Shown one piece after another: positions 23,252-30,720 of a DNA stretch of 64,000 nucleotides; the stretch's first letter is position 1, and each line of letters starts with the position of its first letter. A program made the position numbers and the translations under genes. Origin of the DNA: an uncultured Christensenellaceae bacterium. Its GTDB lineage: Bacteria; Bacillota; Clostridia; Christensenellales; CAG-314. The stretch spans positions 42,450-106,449 of the forward strand of contig CAJUIV010000001.1 of NCBI GenBank assembly GCA_910586905.1, in the 5' to 3' direction. Below the pieces are notes generated by a model, which was not told where the DNA came from, did no database searches, and saw nothing but the letters and a program-made list of their open reading frames with translations.

Positions 23252-24574
23252 TTAAACCGTAATAAAACTATCGGCAATACCGACGATATCCCCCGCGCCG
23301 ACGACTAAAAGCAAATCGTTTTTGCGTACGATACCGAGAGCAATATTTTTAGCTTGGTCAAAACTGTCGGCATACATCGCGTTTACGCCGAGTTCACGCG
23401 CGCGCTTTGCAAGAGCAAACGAGTTTATTCCGTCAATCGGCGTTTCGCGCGCGGAATATACGGGAAGATATATAACGGTATCCGCTTGGCGGAAGCACGT
23501 TGCGAATCTGTCGAAAAACGCCTGCGTACGCGAATAAGTATGCGGCTGAAACAGACATATAACTTTGCCGTCGGCAACGCTCTTTGCGGCGGCTAGCGAA
23601 CACTCTATTTCCGTAGGGTGATGAGCATAGTCGCGCACTATTTTGCAAACCCCGTCGCTTTCCGTCCAGCGTCTGTCTACCCCGTCGAATTCCGAAAGAG
23701 CCTCGATAGCCTTGTTTACCGGCAAATTCAAAACGTCCGCAACGGCAAAAGCCGCAAGCGCGTTGCACGCGTTGTGAACGCCCAATACTTTTAATCTTAG
23801 CGGGTAAGTTTTGCTATTGCGCGTTTTTACGGAAAAAACCGGCTTGCCCATTTCCAGCCGTAAGTCGCCAAGAGCGTCGCAGTCGTAAAACACGCGGGTT
23901 TTGTCCGTTTTTAAAAATTCCAAATGCTGCGGCAGCACCACGTAGCCGTCTTTGTCGGTGTTGTTTATAAACCGCTCGAAAGCGTTTAAAACGTCTTGCT
24001 CATTCCTGTAACAATCGGGATGGTCGTACTCCGCATTGACGCAAACGCAAACGGACGGGTTGAGATTCAAAAAGCTGCGGTTAAACTCGCACGCTTCCGC
24101 CACTATGACGTCTTTGCCGAAATAGTAGTTGTTACCGTGATATACTCCGCCTATAAGCGCCGTGTGGCTTACTCCGCATGTTTCAAGAATTTGGTGTATC
24201 ATCGCCGTAACGGTCGTTTTTCCGTGAGTGCCGCAAACGGCGATACGCGTTTTAAAACCGTTGAATATCGCGCCCAAAAGCTGTTCGCGCAAGACGACGG
24301 GTACGTTTTCTTTTAACGCCCGCTTAACTTCCGCGTTGTCGTCGTGTACGGCGGACGTGCGTACGACAAGCTCGGCATCGCCTACGTTTTGTTCGCTATG
24401 CCCTATAAAAACCGAAACGCCCTCCTTAACAAGGGCTTCCGTTCGGTCGCTTTTTATTTTGTCGCTGCCGGTTACTTTGTAGCCGGAATTATGTAAGTAC
24501 TGCGCAAGCGCGCTCATACCGATACCGCCCACGCCCACAAAATGCACGCGGCGGGGAATATCTTGCATTTTCAT
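23252..24574 (-). CDS. murC: UDP-N-acetylmuramate--L-alanine ligase
   Basis: 440 residues. MurC adds L-Ala to UDP-MurNAc with ATP, the first amino acid step of the peptidoglycan stem peptide. Seen: the N-terminal Rossmann motif GVGGIGMSALA (about 14-24), P-loop GTHGKTTVTAM (about 116), NAEYDHPD, a DDYAHHP-equivalent (RDYAHHPTEIE) and the C-terminal FQPHTYSR. Length and motif order are normal. No clear ribosome site precedes either of the two closely spaced ATGs. Confidence 0.96.
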   Translation of the reverse strand: MKMQDIPRRVHFVGVGGIGMSALAQYLHNSGYKVTGSDKIKSDRTEALVKEGVSVFIGHSEQNVGDAELVVRTSAVHDDNAEVKRALKENVPVVLREQLLGAIFNGFKTRIAVCGTHGKTTVTAMIHQILETCGVSHTALIGGVYHGNNYYFGKDVIVAEACEFNRSFLNLNPSVCVCVNAEYDHPDCYRNEQDVLNAFERFINNTDKDGYVVLPQHLEFLKTDKTRVFYDCDALGDLRLEMGKPVFSVKTRNSKTYPLRLKVLGVHNACNALAAFAVADVLNLPVNKAIEALSEFDGVDRRWTESDGVCKIVRDYAHHPTEIECSLAAAKSVADGKVICLFQPHTYSRTQAFFDRFATCFRQADTVIYLPVYSARETPIDGINSFALAKRARELGVNAMYADSFDQAKNIALGIVRKNDLLLVVGAGDIVGIADSFITV

Positions 24575-24636
24575 ATTGTAATATATGAAACGCTTTTATA
24601 AAAAGTGAACGCGCTTATATTCACAAAAGAAATATT

Positions 24637-25125
24637 TTATTCGAACGGATCGTCGTATTTCGGAATTTTATCCTGTACCAAATTATTATAAATGTTTATT
24701 TCCATTTTACCGCTTTCTAAAGCAAATCTATAATATTTTCCCAAAGATTTACTTAAAGGACATCTTAAATAAAAAATTGTTTTGTCTGAACGGCGTATCA
24801 TTGTTTCTATTGAATAATTTTCACTTACTTCTTTTACTTCGCAATAACTCGGAAAAATACAAATAGCATCGCACAATTCGCTTAAAATATCTTTATTTAT
24901 TTTTTTAAAATCAGGTATAACCATTACTAATTTAATAGGCAGACGCGTGCTCATTTTTACTTCACAAACGCAATCTCTCACTATTTCATCAAATTTATTT
25001 CTTTTACCGCACAGGACTGTAACTTCGTCCCTCATTGTATAAGCGCCCAAATACCATTTTATTCTATCTTTCAAAGATTCCTCACTACAACAAATAGTAT
25101 CTTGTCCAATAAACGATATTACCAT
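24637..25125 (-). CDS. SLOG-like hypothetical protein
   Basis: A 162-residue protein beginning MVISFIGQD and containing KLVMVIPDF and TIFYLRCPLSKSLGKYYRFA. The alternating beta-alpha pattern with a terminal membrane-free fold resembles small DUF1273/SLOG-type nucleotide-binding proteins found singly in Firmicutes. The glycine-rich GG(S/T) motif of the family is not clear, so this is tentative. A GGGAG site precedes the ATG. Confidence 0.5.
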   Translation of the reverse strand: MVISFIGQDTICCSEESLKDRIKWYLGAYTMRDEVTVLCGKRNKFDEIVRDCVCEVKMSTRLPIKLVMVIPDFKKINKDILSELCDAICIFPSYCEVKEVSENYSIETMIRRSDKTIFYLRCPLSKSLGKYYRFALESGKMEINIYNNLVQDKIPKYDDPFE

Positions 25126-25234
25126 TTTTTACTCCCATATATTAAGTTTTTGCCCAACTATCAAATTATGTAGATTTATCTTCGTATAACAACTGTGGAC
25201 GACGGATAAACTGTATGTAGACTAATCTACCTAT

Positions 25235-25250
25235 GGAGATAAAAAAAATG
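25235..25250 (+). promoter_or_regulatory. Ribosome site deciding the start of the 81-residue HTH gene
   Basis: GGAG at 25235-25238 lies nine bases before ATG 25248. An upstream in-frame ATG (25233) overlaps this ribosome site and is rejected. A GTAGA/TCTAC inverted repeat (about 25217-25230) sits just upstream and may be an operator. Confidence 0.6.
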
Positions 25251-25493
25251 ACCGTCGCACGAGCTGTCGCAATTAGAACTTTAAATTTACTAAAAGATAA
25301 AAATATGACTCAATATCAACTGGAAAAGTTAACGGGGATTCAACACGGAACAATGCAATGCATTATGAACGGAAGAACCAAAAGTATATACTTAACAACC
25401 GTAATGCTTATTTCCAAAGGTTTCTCAATGTCCGTTTTGGAATTTTTGGACGACGAAATATTCCGTTCGGAAAATTTGGAATTGGAATATTGA
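25248..25493 (+). CDS. XRE-family HTH regulator
   Basis: An 81-residue single-domain helix-turn-helix protein (QYQLEKLTGIQHGTMQCIMNG as the recognition region, about residues 22-42). It probably works as a dimeric repressor. It lies 98 bases upstream of a second HTH gene on the same strand, with inverted repeats between and before them, suggesting auto- or cross-regulation. Confidence 0.8.
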   Translation: MTVARAVAIRTLNLLKDKNMTQYQLEKLTGIQHGTMQCIMNGRTKSIYLTTVMLISKGFSMSVLEFLDDEIFRSENLELEY

Positions 25494-25508
25494 TATTCAA
25501 ATTTTATT

Positions 25509-25581
25509 TTGACATCTAGTAAATGTCAATATTCTTATTATAAACATTATAGTTAATTTTGACAAGCATAAAATGTCAAAA
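25509..25581. promoter_or_regulatory. Two TTGACA-type inverted repeats between HTH genes
   Basis: TTGACAT / ATGTCAA (25509-25515 and 25523-25529) and TTTTGACA / TGTCAAAA (25557-25564 and 25574-25581), with centres about 50 bases apart. The second covers the ribosome-site approach of the 25592 gene. They are likely operators for one of the two HTH proteins. Confidence 0.5.
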
Positions 25582-25591
25582 GGATAAAAGA

Positions 25592-25843
25592 ATGTTTAAA
25601 AACAAAGCGAAAAACAATACGAATAACGTTTGCGGCAGAAATATTTACGAATTGCGAACGCGTGCGGAGCCGAGGCTTTCTCAACGTATGCTGGCGGAAA
25701 AGCTGCAGCTACACGGAATAGACGTGGACAAAAACGCCGTTCAGCGCATAGAAAGCGGCAAACGTTTTGTAACGGACGTGGAACTTAAAGCGTTATCGCA
25801 AATCTTCAACGTTACCTGCGACGACTTGTTAAAAGAAGACTGA
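25592..25843 (+). CDS. XRE-family HTH regulator
   Basis: An 83-residue protein with a helix-turn-helix (RLSQRMLAEKLQLHGIDVDKNAVQRIESGKR region, about 27-58) and the FNVTCDDLL motif that closes many XRE domains. The ATG at 25592 with AAAGGA is preferred over an upstream in-frame TTG. An inverted repeat immediately upstream could mediate autoregulation. Confidence 0.8.
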   Translation: MFKNKAKNNTNNVCGRNIYELRTRAEPRLSQRMLAEKLQLHGIDVDKNAVQRIESGKRFVTDVELKALSQIFNVTCDDLLKED

Positions 25844-25862
25844 CTCGCAACTTAAACAAAAC

Positions 25863-25900
25863 AAAAAAGGGAACAAACGGTTTTGTTCCCTTTATATTTT
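25863..25900. terminator. Bidirectional terminator between HTH gene and rpmE
   Basis: AAAGGGAACAAA pairs with TTTGTTCCCTTT around a 3-4 base loop, with A-rich and T-rich flanks serving both strands. Confidence 0.8.
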
Positions 25901-25906
25901 TTGTTA

Positions 25907-26113
25907 TTATTGAAGCCCGTACTTTTTCTTGAACTTATCAACGCGTCCGCCTGCGTCTACAAGCTTTTGTTTACCTGTAAAGTAAGGGTGGCATTTGTTG
26001 CAGATTTCTACCTTTATCGTGTCGGTATCCTTGGTCGTACCGGTCTTAAAGGTTGCGCCGCAAGCACATACAACAGTCGCTTCGTGATAATTCGGATGTA
26101 TACCTTGTTTCAT
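25907..26113 (-). CDS. rpmE: 50S ribosomal protein L31 (zinc type)
   Basis: 68 residues. It begins MKQGIHPNYHEATVVCACGA and has the zinc ligands CAC and CNKCHPYFTGKQK. It keeps both CxxC-type pairs, so it is the zinc-binding L31. Its own promoter is visible at 26170-26198, and a TAGGGG/CCCCTA hairpin (about 26139-26155) lies in the leader. Confidence 0.96.
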   Translation of the reverse strand: MKQGIHPNYHEATVVCACGATFKTGTTKDTDTIKVEICNKCHPYFTGKQKLVDAGGRVDKFKKKYGLQ

Positions 26114-26169
26114 TTCGCTTTACCTCGCTTATTATATTTTAGGGGACAAACCCCTATTCGTGCTTGTAC

Positions 26170-26198
26170 ATTGTACTACCGCAACGACGTTTAGTCAA
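26170..26198 (-). promoter_or_regulatory. rpmE promoter
   Basis: On the minus strand TTGACT (26198-26193), a 17-base spacer and TACAAT (26175-26170), reading toward rpmE. Confidence 0.7.
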
Positions 26199-26211
26199 GC
26201 ATTTTTTTGCG

Positions 26212-27261
26212 TTACCCCAAAGGATTGACGGGAATAAACACGTTGGCGTTGTCTCCGCCCATAACGGTAGGCAGTTTGCCGTCCCATACTTCCAAATACT
26301 CGACGTATCTTAAATAGTCGGAAATAACCTTGATTTCGGCTTCGGTTTTACCGGTAAAGTCGATATCGTAGTTGGTTCCGTCATCGGTTACGGTTTCGGT
26401 TATCGTAAAGCCGAGCATACGAGCGATTTCCACGGATTTCAGTTTGATAGCGTTAGCCTCCGCCTGAGCTTTTACCTGAACGGCTTTCGCGTCGCCTTCC
26501 GCTTTTGCAATGTTGGCTTCCGCCGTAAGCTTAGCCACTTCCAATTCCTTTTCCGCTTCGATTATAGCCTTTTTCTTCTCGAATTCCGCTTTTAATTGCT
26601 GTTGCTCGGCAATCATCTTGTCTTCAACGGTGGCTTCGAAAGCGTCGGAAAAGTCGATATTGGTAATTACCACCGCAACGATATCCACACAGTAACCTTC
26701 GGTAACCGTATTTTTTATTTCCGTTTCGATTGCGGGGCTGACGGTCGCGCGCGTTTCGATAATGGTCATTGCCGACTTTTGCGACAGCACCGTCTTGGCT
26801 TTGTCTATTGCAACCTTGTTGATAAGTCTGTTAAGCTTGTCAAGTCCGTTGTAATTGTTGGCAATTTCCACAGCCTTGTCCGCTTGTATTTGATACTGCA
26901 CAACAAGATTAACATCCATCGCCTGCGCGTCGGACGAATAGCACATCGTGTCGATTTCTTCCTGCTGAACGGTAGTATCGTACATATCGTACTGTTTGGA
27001 AACCCAAAAATCGAAGTACGTACCGGACGTGCGGTTATATGCCGCTTTACCCCACACTTTTACCACGCCGACTTGTCCCGGCTGCACGGTGTGTATACTG
27101 AACGGTACCGTTATAAACAGTGCGAAACATACGCACGCAGTTACGACGCAAGTGATAAAAAGTTTTTTGTTCTGACGTTTTCTGGTGCGGAAAATAACCG
27201 CCCCGGCAATACAGCCGGCAATAGCCAAAACCAAAATTACCGCTAAAATTGTTCCAATCAT
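26212..27261 (-). CDS. SPFH/Band 7 (prohibitin/flotillin-like) membrane protein
   Basis: 349 residues. Two N-terminal hydrophobic segments (about 2-24 and 33-55) are followed by the SPFH domain (VQPGQVGVVKVWGK through VDIVAVVITNIDFSDAFE, about 60-215). A long charged coiled coil rich in E/K/A (about 220-285) and a C-terminal globular tail follow. SPFH proteins form oligomeric scaffolds in membrane microdomains. The gene lies behind a complete manganese riboswitch (27373-27490), an unexpected regulation for this family. An AAAGGAG site precedes the ATG. Confidence 0.92.
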   Translation of the reverse strand: MIGTILAVILVLAIAGCIAGAVIFRTRKRQNKKLFITCVVTACVCFALFITVPFSIHTVQPGQVGVVKVWGKAAYNRTSGTYFDFWVSKQYDMYDTTVQQEEIDTMCYSSDAQAMDVNLVVQYQIQADKAVEIANNYNGLDKLNRLINKVAIDKAKTVLSQKSAMTIIETRATVSPAIETEIKNTVTEGYCVDIVAVVITNIDFSDAFEATVEDKMIAEQQQLKAEFEKKKAIIEAEKELEVAKLTAEANIAKAEGDAKAVQVKAQAEANAIKLKSVEIARMLGFTITETVTDDGTNYDIDFTGKTEAEIKVISDYLRYVEYLEVWDGKLPTVMGGDNANVFIPVNPLG

Positions 27262-27372
27262 AATAATTCTCCTTTGTAACCTTACGTTACCTTTTATAAA
27301 TTTATATTACAAAACAATCGGTTTTACGCCCTATTCGACCGTACTTTAATTTTGCGCGCGCCTCTAATAAAC

Positions 27373-27490
27373 AAAAAAACTCATATGACCAAATCGCATG
27401 AGTCTCATTTTTTAATCTCTCCCGAATTTGCCGCGAGGCAAATTGTCTTGACGGGCGTGAGCAGCGTTTAAGCCAATTACTCCCTCATAT
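27373..27490 (-). promoter_or_regulatory. Second yybP-ykoY manganese riboswitch, upstream of the SPFH gene
   Basis: On the minus strand: P1 5' strand AUGAG, then GGGAGUA, internal hairpins (one with GCCUCGCGGC), then GAGAC and the P1 3' strand CUCAU (27398-27402). A terminator hairpin ACTCATG.../...CATATGAGT with seven T (27373-27403) uses that same 3' strand, so ligand-bound P1 should prevent termination (ON switch). An extra 5' hairpin, ATTGC..AAGCG/CGCTT..GCAAT, precedes P1. Confidence 0.75.
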
Positions 27491-27521
27491 TGCTAAGCGT
27501 TCACTTTCGCTTTGCAATTAT

Positions 27522-27550
27522 ATTCTAGCAGATTTCCTATGAAATGTCAA
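27522..27550 (-). promoter_or_regulatory. Promoter of the SPFH riboswitch leader
   Basis: On the minus strand TTGACA (27550-27545), a 17-base spacer and TAGAAT (27527-27522). Transcription would start just before the riboswitch. Confidence 0.75.
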
Positions 27551-27612
27551 TATCGACAGATACGATTTTACTATAAAATCCGTTTTAGGATAGCATAAAG
27601 AGGCGTTTATAA

Positions 27613-28698
27613 TTATCCGAAAATGATAAAATCGGCGTCTTTACCCAGTTCGATTGTTCCCAATCTATCCAGCATACCAATGCGTTTAGCGGGGTTAACC
27701 GTCCAGATTTTTATAGCTTCCGCAAGGGGCAGTCCCGTAAAAGTTACTGCGTTTGCAAGCCCTTGGTACGCGTCAAGCGTGCTGCCGGCGCGGATATCCG
27801 TACCAGTTATTTTAGCGTCGCCGTCTTTTACAGTTACGTCGTTAACGCCCAATGTATACTGTCCGTCGGCAAGTCCCGTCGCCATTATGCTGTCCGTTAT
27901 ACCGACGACCTTGTCTATTCCTTTTGTTTTAACCAACAGTCGCAAAACGTCTTTATCTACATGCTTGCCGTCGCATATTACCTCGCAGTACGCCGAACTT
28001 AACATGCCCGCGCCCACGACGTTTAAGTTGTGTCTATCCAAGGGCGCCATTGCGTTACCCCAATGCGTAAAAGAGTTTGCGCCGGCTTTCAACGCTTTAA
28101 ATACGGTTTCGCCGTCCGCGCCGCTATGCCCCAACGATACGTTTACTTTCGCCGTAGTCGCTTCGACGATGAAATCGATTGCGCCGGGAAGTTCCGGCGC
28201 GACGGTTATTATTTTGATAAGTCCGTTCGCCGCTTTTTGATATTGTAAAAATTTGTCGAAAGAGGGCTTTTGCAAATATTCCGTAGGCATTGCGCCGCAA
28301 TATTTTTCCGACAAAAACGGTCCTTCCAAATGAATACCTTTGATTTCGGGATACTCCTTGGCCAACTCGGCTATCAAAGAAAGCTGACGGCAAATCGTTT
28401 CGTCCGAATCGGTCATAACCGTGGGGAATACCGTACCGACTCCGTGAGAAATGTAAAATTCCAAAATCTTTTTCATTCCCTCGGTATCCGCGGAATTGAA
28501 GTCGTACCCGTTTGCTCCGTGCGTGTGAGTGTCTATCAAGGCGGGCAAAACGTACCTGCCCGTACAATCTATCACTTCGGTCTGCTCGTCGGGAACAACG
28601 TCTCGCTCTATCGCTATTATCCGTCCGTGATTGGCGACTATATCCGTTTTAACAAGCTTACCGTCTATCAAAGCCGAACCGTTTTTATACAAAATCAT
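27613..28698 (-). CDS. nagA: N-acetylglucosamine-6-phosphate deacetylase
   Basis: A 361-residue amidohydrolase that converts GlcNAc-6-P to GlcN-6-P in amino-sugar and cell-wall recycling. Seen: metal motif DTHTHG (about 57-62), GIHLEGPFLS, NVSLGHSGAD, THWGNAM and the catalytic-Asp region GITDSIMATG. The C-terminus closes with GKDADFIIF, typical of the fold. No nagB is adjacent. A GAGGTAATG stretch precedes the ATG. Confidence 0.94.
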   Translation of the reverse strand: MILYKNGSALIDGKLVKTDIVANHGRIIAIERDVVPDEQTEVIDCTGRYVLPALIDTHTHGANGYDFNSADTEGMKKILEFYISHGVGTVFPTVMTDSDETICRQLSLIAELAKEYPEIKGIHLEGPFLSEKYCGAMPTEYLQKPSFDKFLQYQKAANGLIKIITVAPELPGAIDFIVEATTAKVNVSLGHSGADGETVFKALKAGANSFTHWGNAMAPLDRHNLNVVGAGMLSSAYCEVICDGKHVDKDVLRLLVKTKGIDKVVGITDSIMATGLADGQYTLGVNDVTVKDGDAKITGTDIRAGSTLDAYQGLANAVTFTGLPLAEAIKIWTVNPAKRIGMLDRLGTIELGKDADFIIFG

Positions 28699-28770
28699 AT
28701 CTCATTACCTCTTAAATGCAGTTATATTGTAGCACAACGCAAAAAAGCGGTCAACAAATGTTTTCATTGC

Positions 28771-28799
28771 TTGTCATTTACATAAAATCGGCGTATACT
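28771..28799 (+). promoter_or_regulatory. Promoter of the ABC exporter operon
   Basis: TTGTCA (28771-28776), a 17-base spacer and TATACT (28794-28799), about 60 bases upstream of the ATG. Confidence 0.7.
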
Positions 28800-28861
28800 A
28801 TGATTGTTTTTAACAAAAAAAACGTTTTTTCGTAAAAAATACACTCTCGGAGGCAAACGTT

Positions 28862-29806
28862 ATGGCTGACGTTATGATAACGACGGACAAGCTAACCAAA
28901 ATTTATAACGGAAAAACCGTTGTAAAGGACGTTAGCATACAAATTGAACGCGGTTCCATAGTGGGACTTGTGGGACAAAACGGCGCGGGCAAAACCACTC
29001 TGATCAGAATGCTTACAACACTGGTAAAACCGACGTCGGGAAGTTTTGCTTTGCTGCCGGGCCGTCAGCGCGACGACACTACCGTTGCGGCGATAGTAGA
29101 AAGACCGTCTATTTACAACAATCTTACGGGAAAAGACAATCTTATCGCGCAAAGCAAGCTTTTGGGGTTGAAAGCAGATAACGAATACTTAACGTACACT
29201 CTTACGCTTGTAGGTTTGGACGCCTCGTCGCCGAAATTAGTTAAAAACTATTCGCTAGGAATGAAACAGCGCTTGGCAATCGCTATGACGCTTGTAGGAA
29301 AACCCGAACTGTTGATTTTGGACGAACCGACAAACGGGCTGGACCCTCAGGGCATTTACGATATGCGCGAAATTTTCGTTAAACTCAACCGCGAAATGGG
29401 CACGACTATACTTGTTTCAAGTCATATTCTTTCCGAATTGAGCAAGTTTGCCACCGATTTCTTTATTATGGATAAAGGACGCGTATTAAAGCATATTTCC
29501 GCCGACGAAATACGCAATTTGGGCGGAAAACGCGTTAAAATGACCGTCGATAAAACGGAAGAGGCTAAAAAAGTTTTAGAGCAATACGGCAAGACGGAAA
29601 TCGTTTCTTCCAACGAAATAGTATTGCAAACCGAATCGGACGCTCCAATAACTCAAATTATGCTTTCGCTCGCTCAAGCCGAAATTACCGTTACGAACGT
29701 AAACCAAATGGGAGATTCGCTGGAAGAATACTATATAGAACTGCTTAAAAAGGAAAAGCCGACGACTCCTCCCCAAAACTTCAAAATTAACGGAGGTTCG
29801 CTATGA
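28862..29806 (+). CDS. ABC transporter ATP-binding protein (BcrA/CcmA type)
   Basis: 314 residues. Walker A GQNGAGKTT (about 37-45), signature YSLGMKQRL, Walker B LLILDEPTNGLDP and a switch His (SSHILSEL). The C-terminal extension after the NBD is typical of lantibiotic/bacitracin-type exporters. It pairs with the permease that overlaps it by four bases (ATGA). The substrate is unknown; drug or peptide export or lipid handling is likely. A GGAGGC site precedes the ATG. Confidence 0.93.
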   Translation: MADVMITTDKLTKIYNGKTVVKDVSIQIERGSIVGLVGQNGAGKTTLIRMLTTLVKPTSGSFALLPGRQRDDTTVAAIVERPSIYNNLTGKDNLIAQSKLLGLKADNEYLTYTLTLVGLDASSPKLVKNYSLGMKQRLAIAMTLVGKPELLILDEPTNGLDPQGIYDMREIFVKLNREMGTTILVSSHILSELSKFATDFFIMDKGRVLKHISADEIRNLGGKRVKMTVDKTEEAKKVLEQYGKTEIVSSNEIVLQTESDAPITQIMLSLAQAEITVTNVNQMGDSLEEYYIELLKKEKPTTPPQNFKINGGSL

Positions 29807-30633
29807 TTAACATTTTACGCACCGAGTTTTTCCGTCTTAAAAAGAGCAAACTGTTTTGGATATTCTTCGGTATATGCTGCGGACTACCGCTTTTAAGCGC
29901 CCTGTTAAACTTGGCGATGGCAGGTATTATCGAATCGATAACCGAACTGCCCGAAATGAGCGATTTGGCGGAATTACTGCGCTCGCTTAACGTAACTACC
30001 ACAACGCTTTCGGGACTTTCGTCTTTGATGAGCGACGCGGCGTTATTTTCGCTTATTTGCTCGAGCGTATTTTTAAGCAAAGAATTTACCGACGGCACTA
30101 TGCGCAACGTTTTGCTTGCCAACAAAAGCCGTAAGGAAATGTTTTTCTCCTACCTTATCGTTGCGATTGTAATAGGAGTTTCCTATTTGACTGCGTTTTT
30201 CGCCGCTACGATGCTGTTTGTAGCGACTCTGTTCGGTTTCGGAGATTTATCGGCTGGTGCAGCCGTTTCGGCATGCTTCTGTTCTTTCGCTTTGGGTATA
30301 TTCGCTACGATTTTCGTGCAAACCTGCGTAACAATGTTTTTATTCGCCGTTCGTAAACAATGGGCTACTATACTTTTCCCGATACTTATTTGCATGTTCG
30401 CTCCCACGATATTTACGCTAATCGTACAAATCATATCCAATATACTGATTGTAAACGGAGAAATAATTTCCAACACTACGATAAGCTGGATACCGTTTGC
30501 AAACGTTACGATATACGACGCGGGCAAAATCGACGGCGGATTGATAGGCAAAATAGCTCTTTACTATTTGCTGTTCAGCGGGATTTTCGTAGTTTCGGGT
30601 TACTTTACTTTTGAAAAGGCCGATTTGAAATAA
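29803..30633 (+). CDS. ABC-2 type transporter permease
   Basis: 276 residues with about six transmembrane helices. It starts with an N-terminal INILRTEFFRLKKSKLFW amphipathic segment, as in ABC-2 permeases of the BcrB/NatB type, and contains SSVFLSKEFTDGTMRNVLLA, the family's conserved post-TM2 motif. It is translationally coupled to the ATPase and would form the membrane channel of a two-gene exporter. Confidence 0.9.
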   Translation: MINILRTEFFRLKKSKLFWIFFGICCGLPLLSALLNLAMAGIIESITELPEMSDLAELLRSLNVTTTTLSGLSSLMSDAALFSLICSSVFLSKEFTDGTMRNVLLANKSRKEMFFSYLIVAIVIGVSYLTAFFAATMLFVATLFGFGDLSAGAAVSACFCSFALGIFATIFVQTCVTMFLFAVRKQWATILFPILICMFAPTIFTLIVQIISNILIVNGEIISNTTISWIPFANVTIYDAGKIDGGLIGKIALYYLLFSGIFVVSGYFTFEKADLK

Positions 30634-30670
30634 CGTTAAACGTCCTTGCATTAAATTTGTTTTAATATAA

Positions 30671-30708
30671 AAGACCTACCGTTCTACGGGAACGATAGGT
30701 CTTATTTT
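30671..30708. terminator. Bidirectional terminator
   Basis: AAGACCTACCGTTC pairs with GAACGATAGGTCTT around a short loop, with T/A flanks. It lies between the convergent permease and phosphoglucomutase genes. Confidence 0.75.
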
Positions 30709-30720
30709 ACGCGGCGTAAT

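Noticed and set aside
27262..27612. Reading the SPFH leader as a T-box or 6S RNA
   Set aside because: No T-box GGTGG sequence or specifier layout is present, and the GGGAGUA/GAGAC elements with a competing terminator fit the manganese riboswitch.
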